From Rhodobacterales bacterium (GTDB lineage: Bacteria; Pseudomonadota; Alphaproteobacteria; Rhodobacterales; Rhodobacteraceae), in contig JANYFE010000012.1 in NCBI GenBank assembly GCA_025362795.1, forward strand, positions 30,545 to 94,544: DNA of 64,000 bases. Direction: 5' to 3'. Below, piece after piece: positions 37,149-46,499 of this stretch; within the stretch, counting starts at the first letter, position 1, and each line of letters begins with the position of its first letter. Position numbers and translations under genes: made by a program. The notes under the pieces are model-generated. The model saw nothing but the letters and a program-made list of their open reading frames with translations, was not told the DNA's origin and searched no databases.

Positions 37149-37169
37149 CAAGAAGACAAGGACGAAGAT

Positions 37170-37703
37170 ATGCCGAAAGAAGACCTGAATCCGGAAGACA
37201 TTGATCTCACCGATCTTGAAGCCTTCATGGAAAGTGACGAACTGGCGACCCTGCGCGCCGAACGGGACGAAATGCGCGACCGTTTCATGCGGGCGCTGGC
37301 CGATGCCGAAAACGCCCGCAAACGCGGTGACCGTGACCGGCGCGAGGCAGAGCAGTATGGCTCCACCCGCCTCGCGCGTGATCTGCTGCCGGTCTATGAC
37401 AACTTGCGCCGCGCCTTGAACTCAGTGCCCGAACAGTTGCGCACCGATGCGACCGCCCTGACCGAAGGTGTCGAACTGACCCTGCGCGAACTGACCAATG
37501 TGATGACCAAACACGGCGTCAAACCGATTTCTCCGGTCATCGGTGACACGTTCGACCCCCAGTTGCATCAGGCCATGTTCGAGGCGGCTTTGCCCGGCAG
37601 CAAGGCCGGCCAGATCATTCAGGTCGTCACCGAAGGCTTCCTCTTGCACGACCGCCTGTTGCGCCCCGCCCAGGTCGGCGTGTCGTCCAACACCCAGGGC
37701 TGA
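37170..37703 (+). CDS. grpE: GrpE nucleotide-exchange factor of DnaK
   Basis: The protein has 177 residues. An acidic N-terminus and long helix (LATLRAERDEMRDRFMRALADAENARKRGDRDR) form the dimer coiled coil. The beta domain has GVKPISPVIGDTFDPQLHQAMFE and VVTEGFLLHDRLLRPAQVGVS. It releases ADP from DnaK. An AAGGA site precedes the ATG. It is convergent with mutS, with a hairpin between. Confidence 0.97.
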   Translation: MPKEDLNPEDIDLTDLEAFMESDELATLRAERDEMRDRFMRALADAENARKRGDRDRREAEQYGSTRLARDLLPVYDNLRRALNSVPEQLRTDATALTEGVELTLRELTNVMTKHGVKPISPVIGDTFDPQLHQAMFEAALPGSKAGQIIQVVTEGFLLHDRLLRPAQVGVSSNTQG

Positions 37704-37728
37704 TCCAACACCGCCGCCGCGGCGCCCT

Positions 37729-37748
37729 CGCCCCTCGCGGGAGGGGCG
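37729..37748. terminator. Bidirectional hairpin between grpE and mutS
   Basis: CGCCCCTC-GCGG-GAGGGGCG is a perfect 8-bp GC stem with a 4-base loop, sitting between two convergent genes. No T-tract follows on either strand, so efficiency is uncertain. Confidence 0.5.
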
Positions 37749-40397
37749 CTACGGCTTCACCAGCCCCCGCAACTCATATATCAGCGACAGCGCCTCTTTC
37801 GGCGACAACTCGTCCGGCAGCACTGTGCGCAACCGATCCTCCACCTCCGACCCTTTCGCCGCGGCCCGCGCCGGCACCGGGGCGGCCCGGAACAATGGCA
37901 ACTCGTCGATCAGTGTCCGCTGCCGCGTGCCCCCCTGCCGCTCGCCCGCCTCCAACGCCTCCAGCACCACCCGGGCCCGTTCCACCACTACCTGCGGCAG
38001 TCCCGCCAGCCGGGCGACCTGCACGCCATAGGATCGGTCCGCCGCGCCTTTGCGCACCTCGTGCAGGAAAATCACGTCGCCTTGCCATTCCTTGACCGTC
38101 ACGGTGGCATTTTCGACCCCCGCCAGTTTGCCCGCCAGTGCGGTCATCTCATGGTAATGCGTGGCAAACAGCGCCCGGCAGCGGTTCACGTCATGCAGAT
38201 GTTCCAGCGTCGCCCAGGCAATCGACAGCCCGTCATAGGTGGCCGTCCCCCGGCCGATTTCATCCAGTATGACCAGCGCCCGGTCGTCCGCCTGATTCAG
38301 GATGGCCGCCGTCTCGACCATCTCGACCATAAAGGTTGACCGGCCCCGCGCCAGATCATCCGCCGCGCCGACCCGGCTGAACAACTGGCTTACCAACCCG
38401 ATTCGCGCTGACTTTGCCGGCACGAAACTGCCCATCTGTGCCAAAAGCACGATCAGCGCATTCTGGCGCAGGAAGGTCGATTTCCCCGCCATGTTCGGCC
38501 CGGTCAACAACCAGATCGCCGGCGCCCCGCTGTCCGTCAACGCACAATCATTGGCAACGAACGCCGCCCCGCTGCGCTTCAACGCCCGCTCCACCACCGG
38601 ATGCCGCCCGCCAGTCACGACAAACGCCCGGCTGTCGTCCACCACCGGCTCGCTCCAGTCCTCCTGAACCGCCAGATCGGCCAACCCCGCCGCCAGATCC
38701 ACCTCCGCCAGCGCCCGCGCCGCCGCGCCAATCGGCCCGGCCAGCTGCAACACTTCCGCCCGCAGCGCCTCAAAATGCCGCTTCTCAATCTCCAGCGCAT
38801 GATTGCCCGCGTTCAAGATCCGCGTTTCGATCTCGTTCAGCTCGACCGTCGTGAACCGCACCTGATTGGCCGTGGTCTGCCGATGGATGAACCGCCCCGA
38901 CAAAGGCGGGGCCAGCATCCGCGCGGCATGGGTATCCGTCACCTCGATGAAATACCCGAGCACATTGTTATGCTTGATTTTTAATGCCGGAATGCCGGTC
39001 TCCGCCCCATAGGCCGCCTGCATCTCGCCAATCACGCTGCGCCCCGCATCGCGCAAGTGACGCACCTCGTCCAATTCCGCGTCAAAGCCCGCCGCGACAT
39101 ACCCGCCATCCCGCGCCAGCAACGGCGGCTCTGCCACCAGCGCCTGATCCAGCAGCGCCACCAACCCGTCATGCCCCACCAACGCTTGCCCCGCCTCCAC
39201 CAGCAGCGCCGCCCCCGCCAGCCGCCCCGCCAAAGACCCGGCCTGCCTCAAACCGTTCCGCAGCGCCGCCAGATCCCGCGGCCCGCCCCGGTCCAGCGCC
39301 AGCCGCGACAGCGCCCGGTCCATATCCGGCACCTGCCGCAGCGCACTGCGCAAGTCCTCCCGCAGCCGGCCATCCTCGACCAGACAGCGCACCGCCGCCA
39401 AGCGCCCGTGAATCACGCCCAGATCCCGAGACGGCCCCGACAGCCGTCGCTCCAGCAACCGCGCCCCACCCGCCGTCACCGTCCGGTCCACCGCTGCCAG
39501 CAACGAGCCTTCCCGCCCCCCCGACAGCGCCTGCGAAATCTCCAGATTGCGCCGCGTTGCTGCATCAATCTGCACCGCCCCGCCCGCCAGTTCCCGCACG
39601 GGCACCCGCAACAGTGGCAACTTGCCGCGCTGGGTGATGTCCAGATAATCGACCAACGCCCCCAGCGCCGCGACCTCTGCCCGGCCAAAGCTGCCAAACG
39701 CCTCTAGTGACCCCACGGCAAACAGCGCACACAGCCGTTTGTCCGCAGAGGCCGAATCAAAACTGCCCCGCGCCAGCCCCGTTACCGCCGCCCCGGACTC
39801 CGTCACAAACACAGCCAACTCCGCCTCTCGCGCCTCGGACACCAGCACTTCGCGCGGCCCCAGTCGCGCCAGTTCCGGCGCCAGCCGCACCAATGGGCAG
39901 GGCATCACGCGCAACTCGCCCGTGGAAATATCCGCCCAGGCCAGCGCACTTTCATCCCGCACCTCGGCAAAGGCGCACAGATAGTTGTTCCGCCGCGGTT
40001 CCAGCAGCGAATCCTCGGTCAGCGTGCCCGGCGTCACCAGCCGCACCACATCGCGCCGCACGACCGATTTGGAACCGCGCTTTTTCGCCTCGGCCGGGTC
40101 TTCCATCTGCTCGGCAATCGCCACCCGAAACCCCTTGCGGATCAGCGTCAGCAGATAGCCTTCCGACGCATGCACCGGCACGCCGCACATCTGGATGGGC
40201 GCGCCCTGATGCGTCCCGCGTTTGGTCAGCGCAATATCCAGCGCCGCCGCCGCCGCCACCGCATCGTCAAAAAACATCTCGAAAAAATCGCCCATCCGGT
40301 AAAACAGGATCGACCCCGGATATTGCGCCTTGATCGCCAGATATTGCGCCATCATCGGCGTGACGCTGTCTTCGATCACCGCATTCTCCCCCAACAC
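37749..40397 (-). CDS. mutS: DNA mismatch-repair protein MutS
   Basis: The protein has 882 residues. The N-terminal mismatch-binding domain has the Phe-x-Glu motif in FYRMGDFFEMFFDDA. The ATPase has Walker A GPNMAGKSTFLRQNAL, VGAADDLARGRSTFMVEM, Walker B LVILDEIGRGTATYDGLSIAW and ATHYHEMTALA. The C-terminus ends SPKEALSLIYELRGL, the dimer/tetramer region. The start at MLGENAVIEDSVTPMM may be a few residues long. No mutL is present here. Confidence 0.97.
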   Translation of the reverse strand: MLGENAVIEDSVTPMMAQYLAIKAQYPGSILFYRMGDFFEMFFDDAVAAAAALDIALTKRGTHQGAPIQMCGVPVHASEGYLLTLIRKGFRVAIAEQMEDPAEAKKRGSKSVVRRDVVRLVTPGTLTEDSLLEPRRNNYLCAFAEVRDESALAWADISTGELRVMPCPLVRLAPELARLGPREVLVSEAREAELAVFVTESGAAVTGLARGSFDSASADKRLCALFAVGSLEAFGSFGRAEVAALGALVDYLDITQRGKLPLLRVPVRELAGGAVQIDAATRRNLEISQALSGGREGSLLAAVDRTVTAGGARLLERRLSGPSRDLGVIHGRLAAVRCLVEDGRLREDLRSALRQVPDMDRALSRLALDRGGPRDLAALRNGLRQAGSLAGRLAGAALLVEAGQALVGHDGLVALLDQALVAEPPLLARDGGYVAAGFDAELDEVRHLRDAGRSVIGEMQAAYGAETGIPALKIKHNNVLGYFIEVTDTHAARMLAPPLSGRFIHRQTTANQVRFTTVELNEIETRILNAGNHALEIEKRHFEALRAEVLQLAGPIGAAARALAEVDLAAGLADLAVQEDWSEPVVDDSRAFVVTGGRHPVVERALKRSGAAFVANDCALTDSGAPAIWLLTGPNMAGKSTFLRQNALIVLLAQMGSFVPAKSARIGLVSQLFSRVGAADDLARGRSTFMVEMVETAAILNQADDRALVILDEIGRGTATYDGLSIAWATLEHLHDVNRCRALFATHYHEMTALAGKLAGVENATVTVKEWQGDVIFLHEVRKGAADRSYGVQVARLAGLPQVVVERARVVLEALEAGERQGGTRQRTLIDELPLFRAAPVPARAAAKGSEVEDRLRTVLPDELSPKEALSLIYELRGLVKP

Positions 40398-40442
40398 GCG
40401 GAGAGACTACAAAACCCTACCCCAGACGAAAAGCACCAAACG

Positions 40443-41063
40443 CTAGTGCAGGAACGTCGCGGCACTGCCCCACAGATGCCTGATCCGCGCATCCCGGCCG
40501 CAGGCATCCCGGTAAAACACATAGGCGCTCGCCTTGGATTTCGGGCCCTGCCGCGTCAGGATAATGTCGGTGCCCTTGTAATAATCCTGATGATACGCCT
40601 CGGCTGGCCAGAACTTGGTGGCGGGCAACACCGGTGTGACGAAACTCTTGGCAATTAAATCCTCGCCAATCTTGATCTGCGCCAAAGCGGACGCCTTCTG
40701 GTCCGGTGTCAGATAAAAAATTGCTGACCGGTAAGACGGGCCACGGTCGCAAAACTGACCGCTCGGGTCCACCACATCGGTCGAGCGCAGGAATTTGGCG
40801 ATGATCTCGTCATAGCTGACCTGCGCATCGTCAAACGTCACCAGCACCGCCTCGTAATCGCCGCCGTGGTCCTGATAGGTCGGGTTGGCCATGCTGGTGC
40901 CGGTATAGCCTGACACCACGTCCTTCACGCCACGCAGCCCTTCAAAATTCGCCTCGACACACCAAAAACAGCCCCCCGCCAGAATCGCCTTTTGCGTCTT
41001 GGCCTCTGCCGCACTGGCAAGGCCCATCAAAGTCAGCGCCAAAATCACACATACTCGCAGCAT
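40443..41063 (-). CDS. msrA: Exported peptide-methionine (S)-S-oxide reductase
   Basis: The protein has 206 residues from the ATG at 41063. Residues 1-21 are a Sec signal peptide (LRVCVILALTLMGLASAAEA), so it is periplasmic. The active site is GGCFWCVEANFEGL with nucleophile Cys32, then YTGTSMANPTYQDHGGDYEAV and the recycling cysteine in FYRDACGRD. It repairs oxidised methionines. Its reductant in the periplasm is not encoded nearby. Confidence 0.95.
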   Translation of the reverse strand: MLRVCVILALTLMGLASAAEAKTQKAILAGGCFWCVEANFEGLRGVKDVVSGYTGTSMANPTYQDHGGDYEAVLVTFDDAQVSYDEIIAKFLRSTDVVDPSGQFCDRGPSYRSAIFYLTPDQKASALAQIKIGEDLIAKSFVTPVLPATKFWPAEAYHQDYYKGTDIILTRQGPKSKASAYVFYRDACGRDARIRHLWGSAATFLH

Positions 41064-41207
41064 CGCGTCCTCCACTCGGGTTTAACGCAGCCTGCGGGCC
41101 CGGACGCCTCCGGGCAACTCACCCATCCGTGAGGTCACGCCCTGTTGATGCACCCCCTTGGCGCGGCGGGCGCATCGCAATAGCCTGTGCGCCAAACGGA
41201 GAACCCC

Positions 41208-42104
41208 ATGACCGACGTTTCCACCCATCAGGCCGCCGAAGATACCCGGAATGAATCACTGCTGATCTATGTCAACGGTGCCATCCTGCCCAAGGCGCAG
41301 GCGATGGTATCGGTCTATGACGCGGGCTTCATGCTGGGCGATGGCGTATGGGAGGGGATACGCCTGTACAACGGCCGCTGGACGTTTCTGGACGAACATA
41401 TCGACCGGCTGTTCGAGGCGGCCAAGGCGATTGACCTGAACATCGCCATGACCAAAGACGCGGTGAAAAAAGCCGTCACCAATACGCAGGCCGCCAATGC
41501 GATGACCACCGATGCCCATGCCCGGCTGATGGTCACGCGGGGCGTGAAAACCCGGCCCTTCCAGCATCCGAAACTCAGCCAGCGCGGCCCCACGGTCGTG
41601 ATCATCATGGAACATTCGCGGCCCAACTTGCCGCGCCCGATCCGTCTGGCAACCGTGCCCCACATGCGTGGCCTGCCGATGACTCAAGACCCCAAGCTGA
41701 ACTCGCATTCCAAACTCAACTGCATTCTCGCTTGCATCGCCGCCGAAAAGGCCGGCGCGGACGAGGCGCTGATGCTCGACGTGCATGGCTTCGTGAACAC
41801 CACCAACGCCTGCAACTTTTTCATCGTGCGCAAAGGCGCGGTTTGGACCTCGACCGGCGACTACTGCATGAACGGCATCACCCGGCAAAAGGTGATCGAC
41901 CTGTGCCGCGCCAATGCCATTCCAGTGTTCGAGCGCAACTTTTCCCTGGTCGACGTCTATTCGGCGGACGAGGCGTTTCTGACCGGCACCTTCGGCGCCC
42001 AGACCCCGGTTGGTGTGTTGGACGGGCGGCAGATCGGCAACGGCCAAATGGGTCCGATGACCGAACGGCTGCGCGATTTGTACAAGGAAATGGTCGGCGC
42101 ATGA
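41208..42104 (+). CDS. Class IV (branched-chain/D-amino acid type) PLP aminotransferase, atypical
   Basis: The protein has 298 residues. Fold type IV features: VSVYDAGFMLGDGVWEGIRLYNGR near the start, and PLP-binding Lys169 in NSHSKLNCI. At the usual V-x-E-T/G-x-x-x-N-I-F motif it reads VNTTNACNFF, so the glutamate that contacts the PLP ring nitrogen is replaced by Thr. The phosphate cup GITRQKVI and TGTFGAQTPVGVLDGRQIG follow. Amino donor and acceptor are unknown; ilvE or dat would be a guess. A sulfotransferase-like gene follows 52 bases downstream and probably shares its transcript. Confidence 0.85.
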   Translation: MTDVSTHQAAEDTRNESLLIYVNGAILPKAQAMVSVYDAGFMLGDGVWEGIRLYNGRWTFLDEHIDRLFEAAKAIDLNIAMTKDAVKKAVTNTQAANAMTTDAHARLMVTRGVKTRPFQHPKLSQRGPTVVIIMEHSRPNLPRPIRLATVPHMRGLPMTQDPKLNSHSKLNCILACIAAEKAGADEALMLDVHGFVNTTNACNFFIVRKGAVWTSTGDYCMNGITRQKVIDLCRANAIPVFERNFSLVDVYSADEAFLTGTFGAQTPVGVLDGRQIGNGQMGPMTERLRDLYKEMVGA

Positions 42105-42156
42105 GGCGGTTTGGCGTAGAGACGCAAAGAAGACGTGGGCAAGACGGGTTCAAGAC

Positions 42157-42873
42157 ATGAAAATTGCGATGTGGAGCGGCCCGCGCAACCTGTCGACCGC
42201 GATGATGTATGCCTTTGCGGCCCGCGGTGACTGCGCCGTGGTGGACGAGCCGTTTTATGCCGCCTACCTTTCCGCCACCGGTATCGACCACCCGATGAAG
42301 TCAGAGGTTATCGCCTCGCAAAGTCCAGATGCCGCCGTGGTCGCGGCCCAGTGTATCGGCCCGATTCCGCAGTCACAGAGCCTGTTTTATCAAAAGCATA
42401 TGACCCTGCACATGATCCCCGAATTCGACCGCAGCTTCTTGCGCAGCCTGACAAACGTCTTCCTGATCCGCCACCCGGCCCGCGTGGTCGCGAGCTACGC
42501 CAAAAAACGCGAAGCGCCGACCTTGCAGGACATTGGTTTTGTCCAGCAGGCCGATCTGTTCGACGCGGTTGCGCAGCATCTTGGCAGGGCTCCCTTGGTG
42601 ATCGACAGCGCCGATATTCGCGCCAACCCACGAGAATCGCTGATGAAACTTTGCATCGCGCTGGGCATACCCTTCACCAGAAACATGCTGCACTGGCCCG
42701 CAGGACCCAAATCCTACGACGGCGTCTGGGCCCCACACTGGTATAACGCGGTCCATAAATCGACCGGCTTCGAAGACCCGGAAGGGGCGCTGCCCGACCT
42801 TTCAGCAGAGTTTCAGCACCTGTCAGACGCCGCTATGCCCTATTACCAAAGGCTCGCGCCGTTCAGGCTTTAG
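42157..42873 (+). CDS. Sulfotransferase-like P-loop protein
   Basis: The protein has 238 residues. N-terminal [21 protein letters not shown] resembles the 5'-phosphosulfate-binding loop (PRS/N-x-ST). [20 protein letters not shown] resembles the 3'-phosphate-binding segment of PAPS sulfotransferases. [26 protein letters not shown] is the usual downstream helix. The substrate is unknown. It is preceded by the atypical aminotransferase and overlaps the argG stop by 4 bases on the opposite strand. Confidence 0.8.
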   Translation: MKIAMWSGPRNLSTAMMYAFAARGDCAVVDEPFYAAYLSATGIDHPMKSEVIASQSPDAAVVAAQCIGPIPQSQSLFYQKHMTLHMIPEFDRSFLRSLTNVFLIRHPARVVASYAKKREAPTLQDIGFVQQADLFDAVAQHLGRAPLVIDSADIRANPRESLMKLCIALGIPFTRNMLHWPAGPKSYDGVWAPHWYNAVHKSTGFEDPEGALPDLSAEFQHLSDAAMPYYQRLAPFRL

Positions 42874-44108
42874 CTCTTGGCAACCCGCGCATTCCGCGTG
42901 GCAATCAACTTCAGCCGCAGCGCATTCAGCTTGATGAATCCCGCCGCGTCCTTTTGGTCATAGGCCCCGGCATCTTCTTCAAATGTCACGTGTTTTTCGG
43001 AATACAGCGAATGGTCAGACCACCGCGCCACGGTGCGCGCCGACCCTTTGTACAGCTTTATCCGCACCGTTCCCGTGACATGTTCCTGCGATTTGTCGAT
43101 CAAAGCCTGCAACATTTCCCGCTCGGGCGAGAACCAGAAGCCGTTGTAAATCAGTTCCGCATACCGCGGCATGATGCTGTCTTTCAAATGCCCAGCCCCG
43201 GCATCCAGCGTAATCTGCTCGATCCCGCGATGCGCCTCCAGCAGAATGGTCCCGCCCGGCGTTTCATAGGCCCCACGCGATTTCATCCCGACAAAACGGT
43301 TTTCCACCATGTCAAGCCGCCCAACGCCATGCTTCCCGCCGATCTCATTCAACCGCGCCAGGATCGTGGCCGGCGACATCGCCTCGCCGCTGATCGACAC
43401 CGCATCGCCGCGCTCAAAGCCAATCTCGACCATCTCGGGTTTGTCCGGTGCCACCTCGGGGTTCACCGTGCGCTGCCAGACGTAATCCGGTGGCTCAACC
43501 CCCGGATCTTCCAGCACTTTACCCTCAGACGATGTATGCAGCAGATTGGCATCAACCGAAAACGGCGCTTCGCCGCGCTTGTCCTTGGCAATCGGAATCT
43601 GGTTCGCCTCGGCAAAAGCCAGCAGCGAGGTTCGGCTGGTCAGATCCCATTCGCGCCAGGGCGCAATCACCCGGATGGCGGGGTTCAGGGCCAGCGCCGA
43701 CAATTCAAAACGCACCTGATCATTGCCCTTGCCGGTGGCCCCATGCGCCACGGCATCGGCCCCAACCTCTGCCGCGATCCGCACCAGATGCTGTGAAATC
43801 AGCGGGCGGGCGATGGAGGTGCCCAGCAGATACAGGCCTTCGTACAGGGCATTGGCGCGGAACATCGGGAACACGAAATCCCGCACGAATTCCTCGCGCA
43901 CATCGACGATATGAATGTTTTCCGGCTTGATCCCCAGCAACACCGCCTTGGCCCGCGCCGGCTCCAGCTCCTCGCCCTGACCTAGATCGGCGGTAAAGGT
44001 CACGACCTCGCAGCCATATTCCGTCTGCAACCACTTGAGGATGATCGAGGTATCAAGCCCGCCGGAATAGGCAAGGACGACTTTTTTCGGGGCAACTTCG
44101 GCGGACAT
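42870..44108 (-). CDS. argG: Argininosuccinate synthase
   Basis: The protein has 412 residues. The ATP-pyrophosphatase P-loop is [15 protein letters not shown] (residues ~13-27), then [41 protein letters not shown] and [15 protein letters not shown]. It joins citrulline and aspartate in arginine synthesis. argH is not next to it. The stop is convergent with the sulfotransferase-like gene. Confidence 0.98.
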   Translation of the reverse strand: MSAEVAPKKVVLAYSGGLDTSIILKWLQTEYGCEVVTFTADLGQGEELEPARAKAVLLGIKPENIHIVDVREEFVRDFVFPMFRANALYEGLYLLGTSIARPLISQHLVRIAAEVGADAVAHGATGKGNDQVRFELSALALNPAIRVIAPWREWDLTSRTSLLAFAEANQIPIAKDKRGEAPFSVDANLLHTSSEGKVLEDPGVEPPDYVWQRTVNPEVAPDKPEMVEIGFERGDAVSISGEAMSPATILARLNEIGGKHGVGRLDMVENRFVGMKSRGAYETPGGTILLEAHRGIEQITLDAGAGHLKDSIMPRYAELIYNGFWFSPEREMLQALIDKSQEHVTGTVRIKLYKGSARTVARWSDHSLYSEKHVTFEEDAGAYDQKDAAGFIKLNALRLKLIATRNARVAKS

Positions 44109-44198
44109 TGGCGGACTCCCAAGGCGGAAACTTGGGCAGGGGTCTAGTCAGTTTTCCGGCGTGGAACAAGACCGAATGGCGGTGGCCGGACCAGGGGC

Positions 44199-44528
44199 CT
44201 ACGCCGCAAAAGCCTGCGCCATACCGCTCTGGAATGCAGCTTTCGAGCCCAGGTAGGTCTGCCGCACCGCCCTCAGATCAACCGAAAGATCCCCCACCGC
44301 CGCCCGCCGCTCGCCATCTTGACACAAGGCCGACAGGGCGTCGAACCCCAGGTTAAGCGCCGCACCTTTCAGGAAATGCAGATCCGCCTCCATCGCTTTG
44401 GCGGTTGCTTCGGAAGAAAGCCGGGCCACCGCTTCGTCGGCTTCCTCCAGAAACATCGCGGCGACTTCTGCAAAATCATCTGGCCCGATTTCGGACCGCA
44501 GTTCCTTTACCCGTTCCCAATCTATCAT
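44199..44528 (-). CDS. Histidine-phosphotransfer (Hpt) protein
   Basis: The protein has 109 residues from the second of two adjacent ATGs (44531 or 44528). It is all-helical with the Hpt signature DLHFLKGAALNLGF, phospho-accepting His51. It is divergent from the response-regulator-phosphatase at 44706 across 177 bases. I infer that it donates phosphate to, or removes it from, that receiver, as in other Hpt/RsbU-type pairs. The upstream kinase is not in this window. Confidence 0.88.
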   Translation of the reverse strand: MIDWERVKELRSEIGPDDFAEVAAMFLEEADEAVARLSSEATAKAMEADLHFLKGAALNLGFDALSALCQDGERRAAVGDLSVDLRAVRQTYLGSKAAFQSGMAQAFAA

Positions 44529-44674
44529 CATGTATTCCGCCCCCCGGCGGCCTCCAAACCTACTCCACGCCCCAAAGTGATCTCTCGACCTTAACAAAGG
44601 GTAATCCGGCAAAAGCCTAGTAATGACAGTTTTAGGCTTCACCCGGCGTTAAGGGCTAACGCGCAGAACGGGGC

Positions 44675-44705
44675 CAAGACCAACAAGACCAACAAGACCA
44701 ACAAG
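44675..44705 (+). repeat. Three 9-base tandem repeats before the response-regulator gene
   Basis: AAGACCAAC is repeated three times in a row (from 44676), followed by AAG and then the GTG start. Unit length is a multiple of three. The repeats take the place of a normal ribosome-binding site, so changes in copy number could alter the leader. Confidence 0.8.
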
Positions 44706-45989
44706 GTGGCGGATAGCGTGGCAATTTTGACGACAGTACCCCTGACCCAGCCGGCGGCCCAGACTGCGGCGGGCATGCGCGTTCTGATTGTCGATGACAG
44801 CCGGGCGCAACGCCGGATTTTGCAGGTGCAACTGGCCCGTTGGGGCTATGTCGTGACCGAAGCTGACAGTGGCGAAGCGGCGCTGGCCCTGTGTCAGGGG
44901 CAGGTTTTTGACATTGTCCTGTCAGACTGGATGATGCCCGGGATGACCGGACTTGATCTGTGCAAGGCGTTTCGCGCCCTGCCACACGAAGGCTATGGCT
45001 ATTTTATCCTCCTCACATCGAAGTCCGAAAAGACGGAAATTGCCGACGGGCTGGAAAATGGCGCGGACGATTTTCTGACCAAACCGGTCAGTTCAGATGA
45101 ACTGCGGGCGCGGCTGCGCGTGGGCGAACGGATCGTCGGCATGCAGCTGGAACTGGTTGCGAAAAACCGGCTCGTAGGCAGCACGCTGGATCAACTTCAG
45201 AAGCTGTATGATTCGCTGGACCGCGACCTGATCGAAGCGAAAAAACTGCAACAAAGCTTGATCCGTGACCGCCAACGCGATTTTGGTGGCGGGCGCGCCG
45301 CGTTGATGATGAAGCCATCGGGTCATGTTGGCGGCGATCTGGTGGGGTCGTTCATCATAGACGAACGACGGATTGCGCTGTTTTCAGTGGATGTTTCAGG
45401 TCACGGTGTGGCTTCTGCGATGATGACGGCACGGCTGGCGGGCCTGTTGTCGGGCGGTTCACCCGATCAGAACATCGCGCTTTGCCTGAATGCCGAAGGC
45501 GGGCGCGACGCCTATCCGCCGGAGGAGGTCGCTTTCCGGCTGAATCGCCTGATGATCGAGGATGTGCAGGTCGATCAGTATTTCACGATGGCCTATGCCG
45601 AAATTGACATGGTCAACGGGCAGGTCCGGCTGGTGCAGGCCGGTCATCCGCACCCGGTGCTGATGCGTTCGACCGGGCCGATGCGGCTCGTTGGCGAGGG
45701 CGGGCTGCCGATCGGCCTGATCCCCGGTGCCGAATATCAGTCGATCAGCACCGTGCTCTTGCCGGGGGATCGGTTGTTTCTGGTATCGGACGGCGTCACT
45801 GAATGCCCCGATCCCACAGGCAATGAACTGGGCGGCGATGGGCTGGTAAGCCTGCTGCACCGTTCGTCCCATTTGCCCAGCCCTCAACTGCTGGAGGCGC
45901 TGTTGTGGGATCTGTCCGGTCATTCCGGCGGCGATGATTTTCCAGATGACGTGTCGGGCATCCTGTTCGACTATTGCGGCCCGGCCTAG
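44706..45989 (+). CDS. Response regulator fused to RsbU-type PP2C serine phosphatase
   Basis: The protein has 427 residues from a GTG. The alternative ATG at 44775 gives MRVLIVDDS directly and is also plausible, because the sequence before the GTG is a 9-base repeat without a clear Shine-Dalgarno. The receiver (24-~145) has Asp74 in VLSDWMMPGMTG and Lys in FLTKPVS. A coiled linker (LQKLYDSLDRDLIEAKKLQQ) joins it to the PP2C domain: SGHVGGDLVG, FSVDVSGHGVASAMM, VSDGVTECPDP. Such proteins dephosphorylate anti-sigma antagonists in partner-switching stress pathways; no such partner is visible here. Confidence 0.92.
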   Translation: MADSVAILTTVPLTQPAAQTAAGMRVLIVDDSRAQRRILQVQLARWGYVVTEADSGEAALALCQGQVFDIVLSDWMMPGMTGLDLCKAFRALPHEGYGYFILLTSKSEKTEIADGLENGADDFLTKPVSSDELRARLRVGERIVGMQLELVAKNRLVGSTLDQLQKLYDSLDRDLIEAKKLQQSLIRDRQRDFGGGRAALMMKPSGHVGGDLVGSFIIDERRIALFSVDVSGHGVASAMMTARLAGLLSGGSPDQNIALCLNAEGGRDAYPPEEVAFRLNRLMIEDVQVDQYFTMAYAEIDMVNGQVRLVQAGHPHPVLMRSTGPMRLVGEGGLPIGLIPGAEYQSISTVLLPGDRLFLVSDGVTECPDPTGNELGGDGLVSLLHRSSHLPSPQLLEALLWDLSGHSGGDDFPDDVSGILFDYCGPA

Positions 45990-46423
45990 CGCAGAACCCG
46001 CGCCAGCATTGCCCGGTCGCCCGCATTGTCCAGCATTTCCAACGCTTGCTGCCCCGTGGTCCAGATCGCAGAGTGCCCTGCCTCACTGGGTGGACCCATT
46101 CGCAACGTCGGTCTGGCCAGAAAGATGGCGCAGACCTTTTCGGCCCATTTGTCGTATTCCGGCATATAGGTGAACCGCCGGAATGTGCCCAAGTAGCGGG
46201 GATTGCAAATGTGCCAGCCGGTCTCTTCGTAAACCTCGCGGTGCAGCGCGGCGATCGGGTTTTCGCCGGGGTCGATACCGCCGCCAGGCAGTTGAAACTC
46301 TGGTGTCGGCTCGGCCTGATGGGTCAGCAAAAGGCCACTCCCCCGCAGCAGCACACCATAGACCCCGGCGCGTCTGCGATAGCGTTGACCCGGCTTGACC
46401 GCCTCACCATAGCGTTTGATCAC
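45986..46423 (-). CDS. Nudix hydrolase
   Basis: The protein has 145 residues. The Nudix box GGGIDPGENPIAALHREVYEETGW is complete (G-x5-E-x7-R-E-x2-E-E). The N-terminus is basic (IKRYGEAVKPGQRYRRRAGVYGVLLR). The substrate cannot be assigned. Its stop overlaps the stop of the PP2C gene by four bases on the opposite strand. Confidence 0.92.
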   Translation of the reverse strand: MIKRYGEAVKPGQRYRRRAGVYGVLLRGSGLLLTHQAEPTPEFQLPGGGIDPGENPIAALHREVYEETGWHICNPRYLGTFRRFTYMPEYDKWAEKVCAIFLARPTLRMGPPSEAGHSAIWTTGQQALEMLDNAGDRAMLARVLR

Positions 46424-46499
46424 GCGACCCCCCTTGGTGGCCCGGTTGCTCTGCCTTTATAGGCGCGGTATGCCAAGTCTTATGGCGCAAGGAAACCCC

